Part shown: one piece after another, positions 35,901 to 50,900 of the stretch
Numbering within the stretch: position 1 is the first letter of the stretch
Layout of the letters: each line of letters starts with the position of its first letter
NCBI GenBank assembly: GCA_022709755.1
Contig: JAKLIF010000005.1
Location: forward strand, 62,001 to 126,000
Length of the DNA stretch: 64,000 bases
From: Elusimicrobiota bacterium
GTDB lineage: Bacteria; Elusimicrobiota; Elusimicrobia; FEN-1173; JAKLIF01
Direction: 5' to 3'
The notes under the pieces: generated by a model
What the model was told of the DNA's origin: nothing
Seen by the model: the letters and a program-made list of their open reading frames with translations, nothing else
Databases searched by the model: none
Program-made: the position numbers and the translations under genes

Positions 35901-38900
35901 ATCGAGCCTTTCCGAACGCTCTCCTCGAAAGAACCCGTGGAAGACATGGAAGCCATCCTGCCGGAATTCCACGAGACGCTGATCACGGGATCGGCCCTGT
36001 CGGACGCATTGGTCGAAGAAGTGGCCAGCCTCAGGCCCCTTCAAGCCACGAAGAACATGAAAGCCAAATGGGATCGCGTGCAATTGCTCGTCTTGAGCGC
36101 TTTGGAGGGATCCGACACTCCCGAACACATCATCGACATGATCAAATCTGTCGCCTTCGTCCAAGACTCGGTCGACAGACCGAGACCCTGGGCCGGAGAA
36201 GACGGGGGACGGATCGCCTGGTTGTGGGGATTCACGGTGCCACACCCCACGCACCCCGACGTCAACATGTTGAGGATACGGGCCCATCTTCTGAAAGTCC
36301 TTTCCGAAAAAGAGTTGGTGGACCTGATGCTGTCCTATATCCGGGACGTCACCCTGGAACGAACGACCGGTCAAAGAGCGGTTCGCACCGCCGAAGTCGA
36401 GCGGGGAGTTCTTTTGAAACTGAAAAAATTAGCCTATCTTGAAACGCGCGGGATCTCTTTCAGCCAGATCCAGCGAGACATCCTCTCCATCCCGTTCCCC
36501 GACCTCATCCGAATCGTCGAGGAACTCCTCCAAGCCGGACAGGCCGACGAGATCACCCAGAACGACATCAAAAACCGCTGGAAGAGCCTGCTCGACAATC
36601 AGAAACGGCTGACGACAGCCGACAGGGCCGCCGCGCTGATGGCGCGCGTCATCTCCAACGCGATCAACGAAGAGGCCCCTTTCGCCGACGCCATCCCCGA
36701 AGAGGACCTTCTGGAAATGTCGCGGAGAAAATCTTTCGTGCGCATATTGGCTTTCGGACTCTCTCCGGAAAAACTCCGCCGCCTCATCAACACCCCCGAC
36801 CAGGAACTGCGCCGGATCGAACAGATCCTCAAGGGATCGATCCTCGGGCCGGAGTGGGTGTCCCACATCAAAACCCTGGATGACATGGTTCTGGCACAAG
36901 AATCGGGAGACATCGATTATCTCCCGCGGCAGATCCCTGCTCTCATCTCTCTCGCCCAGCGAGCCGCCGCCCTTTATAACGACAACCCGGGTTCTCTGGG
37001 AGTCCTGCTCTACCAAAGAGCCCTGTTGAGGCTCAACCTGACGAGCTTTCAAAAGAAATACGGTCTCTACGCAAGGGAATACGGGGAGAGGGAAACGGAC
37101 CGTAAAACACGGGAAGCCCTCCTGAACCTCTGCAATTTCGTCTGGGAACCCGGAGATGGATACCATGAATACAGCAGTTACCGGGCTGGCGGGATCACGA
37201 AATACCCGGTCGACTACGGATTCAACGCGGACGACATGGTCATGGATCTGACGGCCACACAACACGGCGCGTTCCATCAGATCTGCGCCATCGAGAATTT
37301 CGCAGGACTGATGGACGAGATCGACGCCGGGTACTATGCAGCCACACCGGCCTACACTCCAGTCCCCGTCAACACTTCGGAGATCGTCGGACTCATACCG
37401 CAGGCGGAGACGTTCTTCAGGGAGGATGTGACACTTCTGGGCGCCTCGCACAACGACGGGATGGCTCTGTCGATGTATGCGGCCCGTTCCAGGATGAGCG
37501 TCCAGGAGATCATTCGTCGGATACAAGAGATCGCCCTGACGATCGGCCCGAAGCTCGAGATCGGAATGTTCCGGCACCAAGCGGAAGAGATCGTCACCGA
37601 ACTCATGGGGACCGCGACGCCGTCCTCTGCCAACGACCACAATGATCTGATGAACACTTTAGAGGGAATATACATCGCGGCGACCATGGATCTGATGGGT
37701 GGCGGCGGAGCCCGGGACAAGCTCCATAAGTTACGGACAGAGACAAGGGGGCAAGTGGACAAGATCCAGCAGCAAATCAGGAAACTCGAGACTAAGCAAC
37801 CGAAGAACGAGAAGGATGCCGCCCGGATTGAAAAGAGCTTGGGAAAATTGAGGGACAAGCTTTCTCAGCTTCCCTTCAAGAAAATGGCCCAGTTGAAACA
37901 ACTGGAAAGCGGCCTCTCGCAGCTCTCCTTCGGGGCCTACACGCGGCTCTTTGCGACTCCGACCATCCATGAGATGATGGATGGGAAAGGGACGCCGACC
38001 CCCTTCAAAATCGCCAGTTATAAGGATTACGATGATTTCCTGAACCGCCTGTCACAGCATTACCGCAGTTATATGACCGGCAAACATGAAGAGACCCTGG
38101 ACACCTATGGCCGTGGACCGAGGCGGACCGGGTTCGACTATTACTATGCCGACGCAAACCCCATCACGATGCAGTTCCTGGCCCATGTCCTTCTCCGTCT
38201 GCCCCAGAGCAAATTACCGGCGGGAAAGAACGTTTCCGGGGGACTGGATCCGTCCACCGCCATCAAGTTGGTTCGGACGATCCCCCAGAACATCGAAGCT
38301 CTCATGAACCGATTGGATCCGGCCGAGCTCGACGCCCTCCGGGAAGAGATCGACGAGGATGAACTGGAGGCGCTCCTGGCCTCGTTGAGAAGCAACCCCT
38401 CTGAGACATGGGTGGACCGCATCGAACGGATCTCGTCGATCGACGAGATCGAGAACGAACAGATCCGCGCCCTTTTCGAACGACTCAAACAGGAAGAACT
38501 GCTGGTGTTCATGGCGCAGGTCCGAGAAGGACAAGACGTCAACTGGACACCGTGGAAAACACACGTTCCCGTGGAAGCGACTCCGACGAATCTGGAGACG
38601 CGGGACGAATACGACCAATATGGCGACCCGGAAAGCATGACGGAAACGGTCCCCGTATTGCCGTTAAGCGAACAATACCCGTTGTCCGATGAACACGAGC
38701 AATTGCTCGGACAGGTCATGCAAACCCTTCGGAACAACGGACTCAGAGCCGCCGCGAATCTGGCGGACCTCCGGTATTACGGCCTTTCCGGATCGGACAT
38801 ACAGGACCAACTGGCCGGGTTTTTCCAAGGGGAGGATGGGACGCGCAATTACAGCGTTTCAATCCAAAAACCGCTGGGGTATACGACTCCGATGTCCTTC

Positions 38901-41900
38901 GGATCGACGACCCGGAACATCGCCGATTTTTTTGCCGGATTCATTCCGGAAACGGCCTTCGAGGAACTGACGGCCGGATACATGCAACGTCGCGTCCTCA
39001 AAGCGAACTACTGGCTATTCGACAAGATGAACACCGCCTGGCAGGATGTCTTCCGCTACGGGCTCGTCGATGGATTGAAGAAGATGTTCGGAGAAGTCTT
39101 AAAATGGTCCGGACATTATCGCGCCAGCAAGAATGTCAAACTCTTCTCCGTGGTCGGCGATTACCTGCTGACCGCCGGCCAATCCAACAAACTCCAGGTT
39201 GTGATCGGACTCACGAACACGCCCGACAACGTCCACATCCAAACCCTGACGCCCAACCATCCCTGGCTTGTCGGGATGGAAAAAGCCTGGAAAGCCACTC
39301 AGATAGAGACGGTGTTGAAGAAGTTGAATGTGGACTTCAGGAAAGAGCATATCCAGGCACTGCTGGATGAGACAATCACCGGGAATGCACAAACCCTCCC
39401 GAGGCAAGCGATCCAGACGAACCTTCCGTCAATCGGACAGGACACCGTGCGGGAGATCATGCGCATCCTCGGACTTGAACTGGATGTCACGCTCGTGAAA
39501 ATGGATTGGCTCCTCGGCCAAGGGCGTTACGACCAGATCACGATTGACGCCAACCGCCGGAGCCGGCTCCTGGCATTGATGATGAGCACTGGCATCACGC
39601 TGGCCGGGCCCAAATTTAACGAGCTCCGGATCTTGGACAACATCCCGCCGATCGACCTTTGGAACATCGCGGGAGAACTGATCGATTCCGTGCGGCAGGA
39701 ACCCGGGATATCCGACGATCTGGCCTACGGTCGGCTCAGTCTGGCTGATTCCATTTTGGATTATGCCTCCCGTTTCGTCTCGGAACCCAAAGAGCATCGG
39801 GAAGAATTGGTGGATGAACGACCGCCCATCGACAGATATGCGGCCGATCTGAACGAGCGGCTCACCGCCGTCCGCAACCTCTTGATGGAAGAAGCCGCCC
39901 GCCGGATGGTCTACCAAGCCGTCAAGGGGACTGAAGAAACGGAGGCTCGGACAGGATGGATGGGCGGATTCAGCGAAGGCGACATCGGAACCCTGCTGGA
40001 CATGTCGGGCATCGAGACGGGGCGAACCCCCTCTTCCCTCACGAAAGGGGATGCCGTTTCCATCGCCCGGACCCTCGACAAACGGACCGTGCCCGACGAG
40101 AATAAGACCGCGTCTTTCGTCAAATACGTCTCCAGAGCCGTCGAGACGTTCGGAGAAGACGGGAAAGGGCTGAAGCTCGTCAGCCTGGACGGCACCACGC
40201 TCAAAACCCAGTCCACTCTCCATGAGGATGTCACCTTCGACGTCAAACTGATCGACGCCTCGGAACTGATGGCTGAAAAATATCATCAGCTGGCCATCGT
40301 CCTCCCCAAGCCCAACGGACCGAAGAACAGTTACGTGGTCTACTTTCAATCCGCCTTGCTGGACATGGAGGCGGGCATCCAAGGCCTCGTCGTGAAATCC
40401 ATCATCGAACAGATCAAGGAGATCGCCAACGGGAAGACCCCGCACAAGGCGGCGTCCGCCATTTTATCATCCCTTCAGGACAAAGTGCGCAGTTTCGTCA
40501 GGCAGGAAGTCTATCGCTATGACCTGGGCGTCCGCAACGTCCGTTTTTCAGATGCCAACGCCGTCGTGACCCTGCCCGACTCCCCGGACACGGCGGAGGG
40601 GGAGACTCCGACAACCACCGAGGAGCCGACCGTCACCGACGACGTGAACGTGGAAGATGACGAAGAGGCCGATGAGGAACCGATGGTGGACGAGCTGGAG
40701 GAAACGTCTGAAGAGAAACTGATCAAGCCGGAGGTGGCACCGTTATTGAGCGCCGTCACTCCCGAGCAACAGACGATGCGTTTTGCCCAGTCGCTGGCCA
40801 ATTACATCCATTATCTAAAGCTCCCCAAACTCGTGCTCATCAACGATGACGGGGGTGAAAAAGCCTCCATTCAAGCCCGCGTGCTGGCCGCCAACGGGAT
40901 CACCGTCCATCTGGTCAGGAACCTCTCGCTCCCGGCCATGGCCTATGGCCTGAAGACCTCCAGGATTTATTCGCTGGCCATCTCCGGTGACGTCATCCTG
41001 GGACCCCAAGGAGACATACTGCCGGAAGAAAAGCATCTGTCGATCAATAGCCGCTCCTCCGCGTTGGATTCCGTCGATATCCTCTCCTGGGAATCAGCCG
41101 AGACGCTGGACAGGATCCAAAACCTCCCCTGGGACATGGAATCCGCCTATCTGGCCGGATTGGAGACGGATCGCCTCCTGAATTTGGCCCGGCTCAGAGA
41201 CGGGGAAACGCGCATCGTCGTCGATATGAGGAAAGTCGAAACCCAGACACAGGCCCCGTTGAAGAACCTGATCAATCGGATCGGCGTCGCCAGCCGCTAC
41301 CTTGTGGATGGCGGGACAAACGATACCCTTGAAAGCTGGATGAAAAAGAACAGACAGGACCGTCGGATCGGCATCACACTGGATCCCAGCGCCCAGCGGA
41401 TGACCCTATTGGACGTGGACGGGCAGGAAATCTCCTCCGAATCGCTGGCCCTCCTGTTCGCATGGTACATCAATCAGCGCGGCGGACGTCATGCCATCGT
41501 CAAATCCCCCATGGAAACGAAACTGCTCGAGACGATGGCCCAGAAATTGGGCGTCGACTATCAGGAACTCTCGCGGGCCAAGGGACAGGAAGGAAGTTTC
41601 GTGATGGAAAGCTGGCGGCCCTGGAACGATGTGATGGCTCAAGCGCTCCTCGCCGCAGAGATCGTCGAGATGACCGGGAAAACCCTTCAGGAGAATCTCC
41701 AGGGGATCTACACTGAATTCGGGCATCCCAACTTGGTCAACAAGACCATGACGCTCTATCCGGAACACAAGCAATCTCTTGAAAACCGTCTTCAGGGAGA
41801 GGATCTGGAGACCATCGGAGATGAGATTACCCGTCTTTCAGGAAAACCCGTTGATAACGTCACCTCTTTCTCGGACAGAGGGCTGAAGGGGATCCGCGTG

Positions 41901-44900
41901 GATTTTGAAGGAGGGGAGCGCCTCTCCATCCTGGAAACCCTCCAGAACGGGGTGGTGATCCAAGCGGAAGCGCCGGGAATGGCCGGGAAACCTCCGAGCA
42001 CTCGGACACCGAAAAAACTTCTCACAGCCGGATCGCGCTGGGTGAAAGCGCAGAAACCGTCCGGGCAGCGCCTGACCGTTTTCTGGGCGTTCCTGCTCCT
42101 CTTCGGCGTCACGCTCGCGGCCATCGCCCTCTGGCTGACGCCCCTCTATTATCCGCAGATTTCCTGGTTCGTCCTGGACAACCTGGGGGCACTGATGAAC
42201 TACATGCGCTCCTTCGTCACCATCTCGCTGTATGTCTTGGAATTCATCATCGCCATCCTCGTCTCGTCGGCCATCGGCTACCTTTTCTTCACTCCCATCC
42301 GCAAACATTATTTCACGAAGATGGTTCGAGGGGAAGGGACCCGTTATTCCATCCACCCCATCATCGCCAACGACAAACGGGTGGTGTTCAAAGACTACAT
42401 GCCGACCGAAAGGAACGGCTGGGGTTTCTTCAACCGCCGCGCCAACGGCACCGTGGAAGTTTATAGAGGCGTCGAACATCTTCCCCCGGTCCTCCAAGTT
42501 TTCTTTTACGCCAGGGACATCACCATCGGCAAATATTTCATGGAACAGATGTCCATGCCCCGGCCCCCCATGAGCGGTATCCTCTTCGGGCTCCTCATGA
42601 TCCCGTTGATGTCTCCGCTCATCAAGATCTCTTACTTGAAACTCGTCCTGTCCTACCTGTTCAAACCGTTGTTCCGGAGGAAACAGGTCAAAGTCAGCGA
42701 TGGGGAAAGCATGACGGTGGACCAGCTGAAACAGGACTTCGATATGGCCAATGGTGGAAACTATTCCATCACCACCGGTATCGCCTACCGGGTCGGCGAC
42801 GGAGACGGCGCCCGCGTCCGGACTCCGGATGGACGGGACCTCTCCCTGCGTTTCATGGACTACAACTCTTTCGGAAACTCCGAGGGGGGAAGCCAGGGGA
42901 TGAGGGAAGTGGACGGGGACGTCAAGATGTATGAGGGGATCCTCACCCGGGAGCAGATCGAATACTGGGGAGCCGAAGCGAAACGGCGGGCCGTCGAATT
43001 GCTGACGAACAAAGAGATGATCGTCCTCATGTTTTACAGAAACGGACAGCCGGTCACGGCCTATGAACGGAACATCGCCCACGCGTACATCCGCGACCCC
43101 GACAATCCGGACCGATGGGTCCTGGTCAGCGACAAGCTGAAAGACATCATGGGCGGACCGGAGACGGAAGGCGTCCGGTGGGACAACCGCTACAGAGACA
43201 TGAGCAAAGACGCGAAGAAACCGCCCAAGTATATCGGCCAGATTTCCGCAGAGACACAAAGACAGCAGGCGGCGCCGAAAGCCCTCGTGGTGGAAGAGGC
43301 CCAATCCGCCACGCCCGCGATCGGGGTCACACAACAAACGACCGTGCCGGTCAACCTGAATTCTCTTTTTGAAGCCACGTTGGCCTCCCTGAAAACAGGG
43401 CGCGACTGGGACAAACTGTCCATCGAAGAAGTGGCCAAGACCCTGCAAGGGTGGAACGATCTACTGCCGCAGTTCCGACGAGCCGGAATCGACCCTTCTG
43501 AAATCCTCCGGACATGGGCCGCCCGAGAGAAGGGAGGAATCGACACCTTCGCCATCTCCAAACCCGTCGACCAGATCGCATCCCCTGTCCGGCTCCCCGA
43601 AGATGTGGAGGGACAACTCCGCGTGAAATACTACCGGGAACTCGAGGATAAACATCGGAAGATCATCGAGCAACGCGTCGTCTCCATGCTCGGGATCCGC
43701 AAAAAAGCCGACCGTGGCGGGGACAAAGATATCTGGAAACTCAGCGGTCGGGAGATCAAGGATTATCTGACCGGCGGCGAAGCCGGCACGGACACCGCCA
43801 TCCTGACCCAACTCAAGCCCAAAGAGCAGTGGCTCTGGCGAGTGGCCATCCAGGAAGGTTGGGCCGACAAGATGATCAAAGCCCTGGCCCTCCTGGCCGG
43901 GTTCACCGCACAGATGAGGAAACAATTCCCCGACGCGAAAACGCTGATCGTCAGCCCTGTCACCATTTTCGAGGTTATCCGGTGGATGATCAGCACGGAC
44001 ATGGGAGCCAGACCCGAACGATGGAACGGCTCCCTCACCCTGCGCGTCCTCCTGGTGGATGAAGGTCTGGGGAAGGACCAAAAAGCCCATCAGGGTCCCC
44101 GAGCCATCGATCCTCGAGATCTCCCCGTCAACGTGATCGGATTCCCCACGACGCGCGTCAGCGTCCAGGCGACACGTGTCGGAGGCGAATGGATGAGGAA
44201 GCGGACACAGGATCCGGAGACCAACAGCTTCCGTTATGAGTTCTTCAACGGGATCACGATGTTCGGCGGCCTGATGAAACGGCTCCTGGTCCCCAAGGGG
44301 GACTGGCAAACCCGTGATGATTTTTTCATCATGGCGGCCACCTCCTTCCTCTCCAAAGCCAGGAGGCTCACCCCTCAGGCGAACAACATGATCCGAGGAC
44401 GCTGGAACGACCAAACTGTCTCAGGCTCCTCCGGAGAATCGGCCGAACTGCGCGCCGCCGAAGAGAACACCGACATGGCCATCCGGCTGATCCGATCCGT
44501 CATGGACCAATTCGGCAACACGTCCGTCGCCGACACGTTGGGATTGGAGTGGGGCATCCAAGTCGCCACCGAAGACAAGGGCGCCGCCAAGAGCTTCGCG
44601 TCGGAGGTCAAACTGAGGAACATGTTCTCCAAAGCCGCCATGCTCTATGCCACGCGCTCCAGCGTGGCTCCGACCGGAGGGCTCCTCTGGGGCAACGTCA
44701 TTAACGAGAGACAAGCCGAGGCGCTGACAGACGGGGACTTGGGCCTGCTCCCCCCGGAAAGGCAGAAAGAATCCCTGGCACGCCTGACCAAGATTTTGTC
44801 CGCCGAGAAAACAGCCAGTGGGGACATCTTCGTCCTCCCCTGGAAAGAGACCCATTCCAAAATAGAGGTCCGGATCCGCTGGGCGGACCGATCCCTGCCG

Positions 44901-47900
44901 ACACCTCAGAAAATATCCGACCTTTACCTCCTGGGATCCATCACCCGCGCCGGCCCGTTGACACTGACCGCGGATATCGACCGGTATGACCTCGTCCTTA
45001 ATTCCGAGTTGATGAAGCTCGACCCTGCGGATCTGCGAACCATCGTCCAGTTTTATTTTGACCAAATCCAAGAACTATCCCAAGGATCCTCTTTCGACAA
45101 GATCCGAGGGAACCCTCCTTCAAGAACCCTGAATAAATCCATCAACGCCCTAAAGGATCTCGCCAACGGGCTGAGGATTTACAGGCTCGGCGAGAACCTC
45201 CCGTCCTGGGTGAATGTGGATGCGAACGGCTGGCTGAAAACCTCCATGAAAGATGAATATCTGCGCGCAGCCCAAGGGATGGTCAATTACTGGACGATCG
45301 AGGCCCCCGAAGATCCGCGACCGGTCCTCGTGGCCTACGCGGAGGGACAGGAGGCGGTCGCCAGAAACATGGCTCGGGTATTCGTGGCCAACGGACGACG
45401 AGTGATCTTCGCCGCCCAACCCACGGCGCCCGACTCCCTCGCGAACATCCTGGCGGACGTTTCCATGCGCGTCTACGCGGATACGGACCGCGTTCAGATA
45501 CTCGGGGCCAACGGCACTCCCTTTGACAAGACCCGCTACATCCTCGATAAACTGAACGTCCTCAGCTCCTTCGTCAAATCGGTCCGGATCGACGACAACC
45601 GTTGGGAAGACCTCCTCGCCGGACGCCAAATTTCCGTGCAGGCCCCGACGCTCTCCGACGAGACCGCCAAGGGACCCAAGGAAATCGTGGAAGAGGGCCA
45701 GGTTTATCCGGCCTTGGATAAAGTCAAGGTGCCGTCCTTCTTCCTGTCCAACATGTTCCTCTACTCCGCCCTGTTCGCCGGATTGATCATCCTCGCGTCC
45801 ACGCTGGTCTATTGGGCCCCGGCCATCGTGTTGGAATTGGAAGGGACTTACACTGTCGTCCGTCTCCTCCGGTACGGGCTGTTCTTCTTCATCCGAGGAA
45901 CCCCGGGGCTCTTGCAATTCATCGCATCCCATGTGATCGTCATCTTCATCAGCTTCGTTCACTATTTCATCCTGCATCTTTTCACGAAATACCGGGCCAT
46001 GCGCCACACCGTCGTCAATAACGACATCGCTCCTTCCGATTTGCCTCCGGAGATCGCACGGTATCCCGAATTCAATTTCAACGACAACCCTCTCACCGCC
46101 AAAGAGTTTGCCTTTGTCCGATACGGAGACAACGGCAGGCTCTACATCAATTCCAAGGCGCTGGGCGTGGCTTATTCCCTCTTCAAGAAGAACAAGATTT
46201 TCTGGTTCATCAACAAGATCACGTTCGGCCTGGCGAAGACGGAGTCCATGGCCAAGATCCGCCTGCTCTTCTTCTTCGAGCAAGAAGAGGGCCAAGCCTG
46301 GATGGACGCCAAGGTGGCCTTGTTCAAGAAAGGGTTCCTCGGACTCATGCTTTCAAGAGGGAAACGTTTTTATTATCTGCCTCATCTGATGTTTTTACAA
46401 CCCATCATCATATTCCGTTCCTTGTTGCGTTCCATGAAACTGTTCCTGCACCCCGACATGAACGTGATCAGCGAATCCCTGCCCTACGCGCCCCTGAGCG
46501 AGTCCCTGACAGAAAAAGGCTACCTGCTCCATCTCGGCATCGTCAAAAAGACGAGCAAACGCGGTGTGTCCTTGCAGGACATGCGAGACGTCCGCATCAA
46601 GGGATTGGGGAAATGGTTCCTCGGGGACGTCAGCGGTTATCTCCACCACTCCGAACCCATTCTCCTGTTGACGCCCCCCGAGAACGGAAACAAACCGACC
46701 AATCTAAAATCCGATGCCTATGTCTATGTCTTGCAGGGGGAAACACCCCTTGAAAAGATCTACGTCCGGCTCGATCTGAAGATCCGCTCGGAATCAAACG
46801 CCCCCTTCCAGAAAGAGGACCTCACGGCTGAAATCGTGTCCGTCCCCCCGATCATCAAACTGTCCAAGGTGGAGGAGAACGTCATCCTGGAAACCCCGGC
46901 CGGAAAAGCCGTGGACCGCAGCCGCGAGTTGGAGAACGCCACGAAGATCCCCGTCTGGAAAAAACTGCTCATCGCAGGAGCCCTGGCGGGCGTCGTGTCG
47001 ATGGTGATCTTCGGACTGGCCGGAATGATCCTTCCTCCCATCTTCCTCAACTTCAGCCTGTCGGCCTGGACCCTCTTCTTCACGGCCCCGACGATCTTGA
47101 CGTGGATCCCCGTCTTCATGCAGTGCATCCCTCTTCTCTTGTTCGGGTCGGTCCTGTTCCTCCTGTTGCCGAAAGAGAAGCGGCGCACCTTGGGGGAACT
47201 GATGCTCGTCTTCTATACGTTCGCCATCTACGGATGGATCTCCCTCATCAGCAACTCTTCCTATTTTTGGTCTCCGGAGGCATGGGCCGTGTTCACGTCA
47301 GCGCCAGGATTTTCATCGGCGCTGGGAGTCGTGGCCCCGATGCTCCCGTTGCTGTCTTTCTACGCCATCTTCAAAGTGATTTTCACGGTGGTCCGGCGAT
47401 ACCAAGAACGCCTCTTTGATGTTCTGGCCCGGGGGGGGAAATTCGTCAGCCGAAAGGTTTTGGCCACCGGGTTCGGAAAGAGAGTCCTGATCCCTCTGAA
47501 AGCCCGGAGAGAATCCATCCGGGTGATCATGGCGATGGCCAAGGGAGACCAGAGCCGGCGCCGACACGGCATCCTGTGGAACCTGGTCCCGGGCCTGGTG
47601 GCGGGATTCCTGACGTTCGCGCTCCGCATCGGATACGCCTACGCCAAAACGACCTGGTTCAAACACACCGGCGGAACCGATCTGGACAAGGAGATTTATC
47701 TGCGGCTCGAGGAATCCAACACCTATTCCGGGATCATGGAAGCGGGAGAAGCGGGGCTCCATCGCGGATTCCATCTGATCAATGCCTGGTTGGAAGCGGC
47801 TGGAAAAGAACCTCTGACAGACGAACAGATTCGCGAGGCCCTCTCCCCTCTCAAACATTTTTCGAACGATCCGAACATGTTCTGGAAATCCATGAAGGAA

Positions 47901-50900
47901 GTGGAAGCGAACATGGATCAACTGGCCGCGGCCGCCTTCGGCCGACTGGACTATTTCGAGAACGACGGGACCGGTCTTTCAGCCCCCTACGTCTCCAAAT
48001 CTTTCGAGGGGATGACGGTGGACCTCCTCAAACCGAGACCTGCCCAGAATCTGTCCGACATCGGGCCGGCCCGGATCTCGATGCGCATGTTGTTGATGAA
48101 GCAGGACAATATGATCAACGACTTTTCAAACCAGATCCTGAAGAACCTGGGAGATGACGCGGCCAATTTCACCCACTTCGATGAAGCCGTCACACAACGT
48201 TACGGGCCGTTGATGAAACAATCTTTCCTGACCAACATCGCTCCGAACATGGAATTCGTGGAAGGGGAAGACACCCAACTGTCCCGGTTGGGAAACATCG
48301 TCAAATCGTCCCTCCAAAGCTTGTCCGGTTCCCATTCAAACCAGGAGATGATCTTGAACCTGAAGAACCTCTCCAACGCGTTGGACGCCTATTTCGGCCG
48401 GCTGAAAGCCTTGAAACTGCTGGATTCCCGTGGAGCGACCACCGCCCCCTCCATCGATTACCCCGCCGCCACCATCCGGAGCCAGATTGAAAGTCTGATC
48501 CCGTCGGACCTAGCCGACCCGAAATCGCTGCAAACAGATGATATCCTCAAAGTCTATATGACGATCGAGAAAGCGGCCTCCAGTTCACTGCAGAGTTACA
48601 TCCAGAGCGGATTGGGGTCGGGGATACCTGAATCCCTCATGTTCCAGGACTATGAAGACGAGCTGATGGGCATGACCCCCACCCGCATCAGCGCGGCGTT
48701 CGAAGAGCGCGTGTTCCCGGTCCTCAAGATGATGATCCAAAACGATGCGGCTCTCCAAAACCGCTTCAAAACCATCGAGAACGACCTTCTCTCGCTGAAA
48801 AACATCTCGACAACCAGTCCAGACATGGCGCAGGCGGTGGCCAACAAGCTCTATCAAATCACTTTGGACATCGAGAAATTCCTGGGAGAAGCCCTCGACA
48901 AACGAGAGACGATCTCGGGAATCCCGGACAAAGCGGATCTATTGAAATCGTCCACCCCTTACAAACTGGGGGATCTTTCCGCCCGGGTCAAGGACCTGTT
49001 GACCCCGACCGCCACCAGCAAAGACGGTCTGTCCTCCACCGACCTCGTCGAGGCCTACCGCCAGATCGAACTTTCCACGCAGGAAGCGGTGAATTCCTTT
49101 GTGCGCATCCAGATTTCCGACATCGGCTCCCTCTCTCAGAAGATCATGGAGTATCCCATCAAGGAGCGCAACTGGTCCAACTACGTGACGGCGCTGGGTC
49201 TGTCCGTCGGTAATTTTTTCCTCGGCAAATACGGGATCAACGTCGAACAGCGCTGGGTGGAGGAGCTTTTTGACGGCGATAACAACATGGCCCCTTTCAT
49301 CCTGAGGATGAGGACCATCCACTATTACCTCCTCGTCCCCAGCGTCTATTATCTCTCCAGCGGTGATCAGGCGGTGACGCAGGAAATGGCCCAGATTTTC
49401 GATCAAGCCTTCAAGGACGTGGACCGCCCCGGAGAACTCCAAAAAGCGCTCCAGTCTTATTTCACCCAGATTGATTCCTTCAACAACAGACTGCCCGGCG
49501 TTCACAACACCTATCAGATGGCGTCCAACAACATGACCCTGCTGAACGCACGACTGACCAACGACGACTACCGGGATTGGGTGCGGCCGGGCTCGAACGT
49601 GACCAAAACTCTGGTCAATGGGGGACTGGATCAGATCAGCGCCTCGGACGTCGGACGGCCGGCCTGGGAACTCTTCAAGATCGGCGTCAGCTATTTCCGC
49701 GACCCCAACGACATTCAGGCCATGCAGACGGCTTACCTGACGGCCATCAACGGCGTTCAATCCGTCTATTCCGACGTCATGGGGGCTCCCACCCTCAAAG
49801 ATCCATTGGCTGTGGGGCTGGAAGACGTGAACACACTGACGGTCGCTCTGGGGTCACCCAAACACATCGAACCTTATCTCATCTCCCTCCAGATAAAACA
49901 TGCCAACATCCTGGAACAGGTGACCCGATTGACGCAGCGCCCCGACCTGATCAAACCCTACGCCGATGCGGTCACACGTCACTTCACGGGAGTGAAGAAC
50001 TTCATCGATGTATCCAAGAGGATGGAGGCTTACGCTGCTGAAATGGACCGGCTCATGAAAGCAACCGCCGATGTCACCCACTCCTACTACGACGTTGGGG
50101 GGAAAATCGACGATCTGTCGCACACCGCCGGGAGGAACGTCCTCACCACGAAGAACATGATCCACCAGGGGCGTGAATCACTGCTCAACCTGTGGTCCAA
50201 CCCCTTGTCGTTGGTGACAAAACTCATCACGACACCTGGAAGCGAAAAGGTCATGAACCTGAAGATCGCCCAATACATGGGCAAGGGAACCGAGGAAATG
50301 TTCTCTTCCATGGAACAGAACCTGGGCAACTTCGCCAAACAAGACGTCGATGCCCTCCAGAGCGGACGGCTGACCCATGAGATATTCAAGGATGTCGCCA
50401 CCCCGACTGGATTCTCGACGGGGATGAACACATTGACGAACGAACTCCTGCGGGTCGTGGAGATTCTAAAACGGCAAGCGATTTGGAATGCCATCATCGA
50501 GAATAAATCGAACACGGAGATACAGAGGATCAGCTACGACTTCGATAACTATGAGAAAGAACTGAAGTCCATCTATCAAAACAACTATGGAGTCAGCCCA
50601 TCGGAATTACAGATGGAGAGCGTCCTCCTCCGCTATGTTGGCCAACTCCAGAAGGTATGGAACGAAGCCCTCGTCCGAGCCGGCGGCAAAGAGGTGGATC
50701 TTGTCACCAGCATCAAAACATCGCTATCCACCAGGGACCCCCAACAACCCCTCCAAGGATTCTCTCTCTATTCCAAGGGGATCAAAGATGTCGTCTCCCT
50801 GGCCACCAAGGCAATCGAGGAACCGCTCAAGATGCTCCCGACTGGGGCCGCCCTTGTCCAGACGCTTTTGGGAGAACCCGTCGGCCAGTTTGCGAACGTC

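Noticed and set aside
41838-43448. A 536-codon minus-strand open frame opposite the giant gene
   Set aside because: No recognisable motif, no ribosome binding site, biased composition; an antisense shadow of the plus-strand codons.
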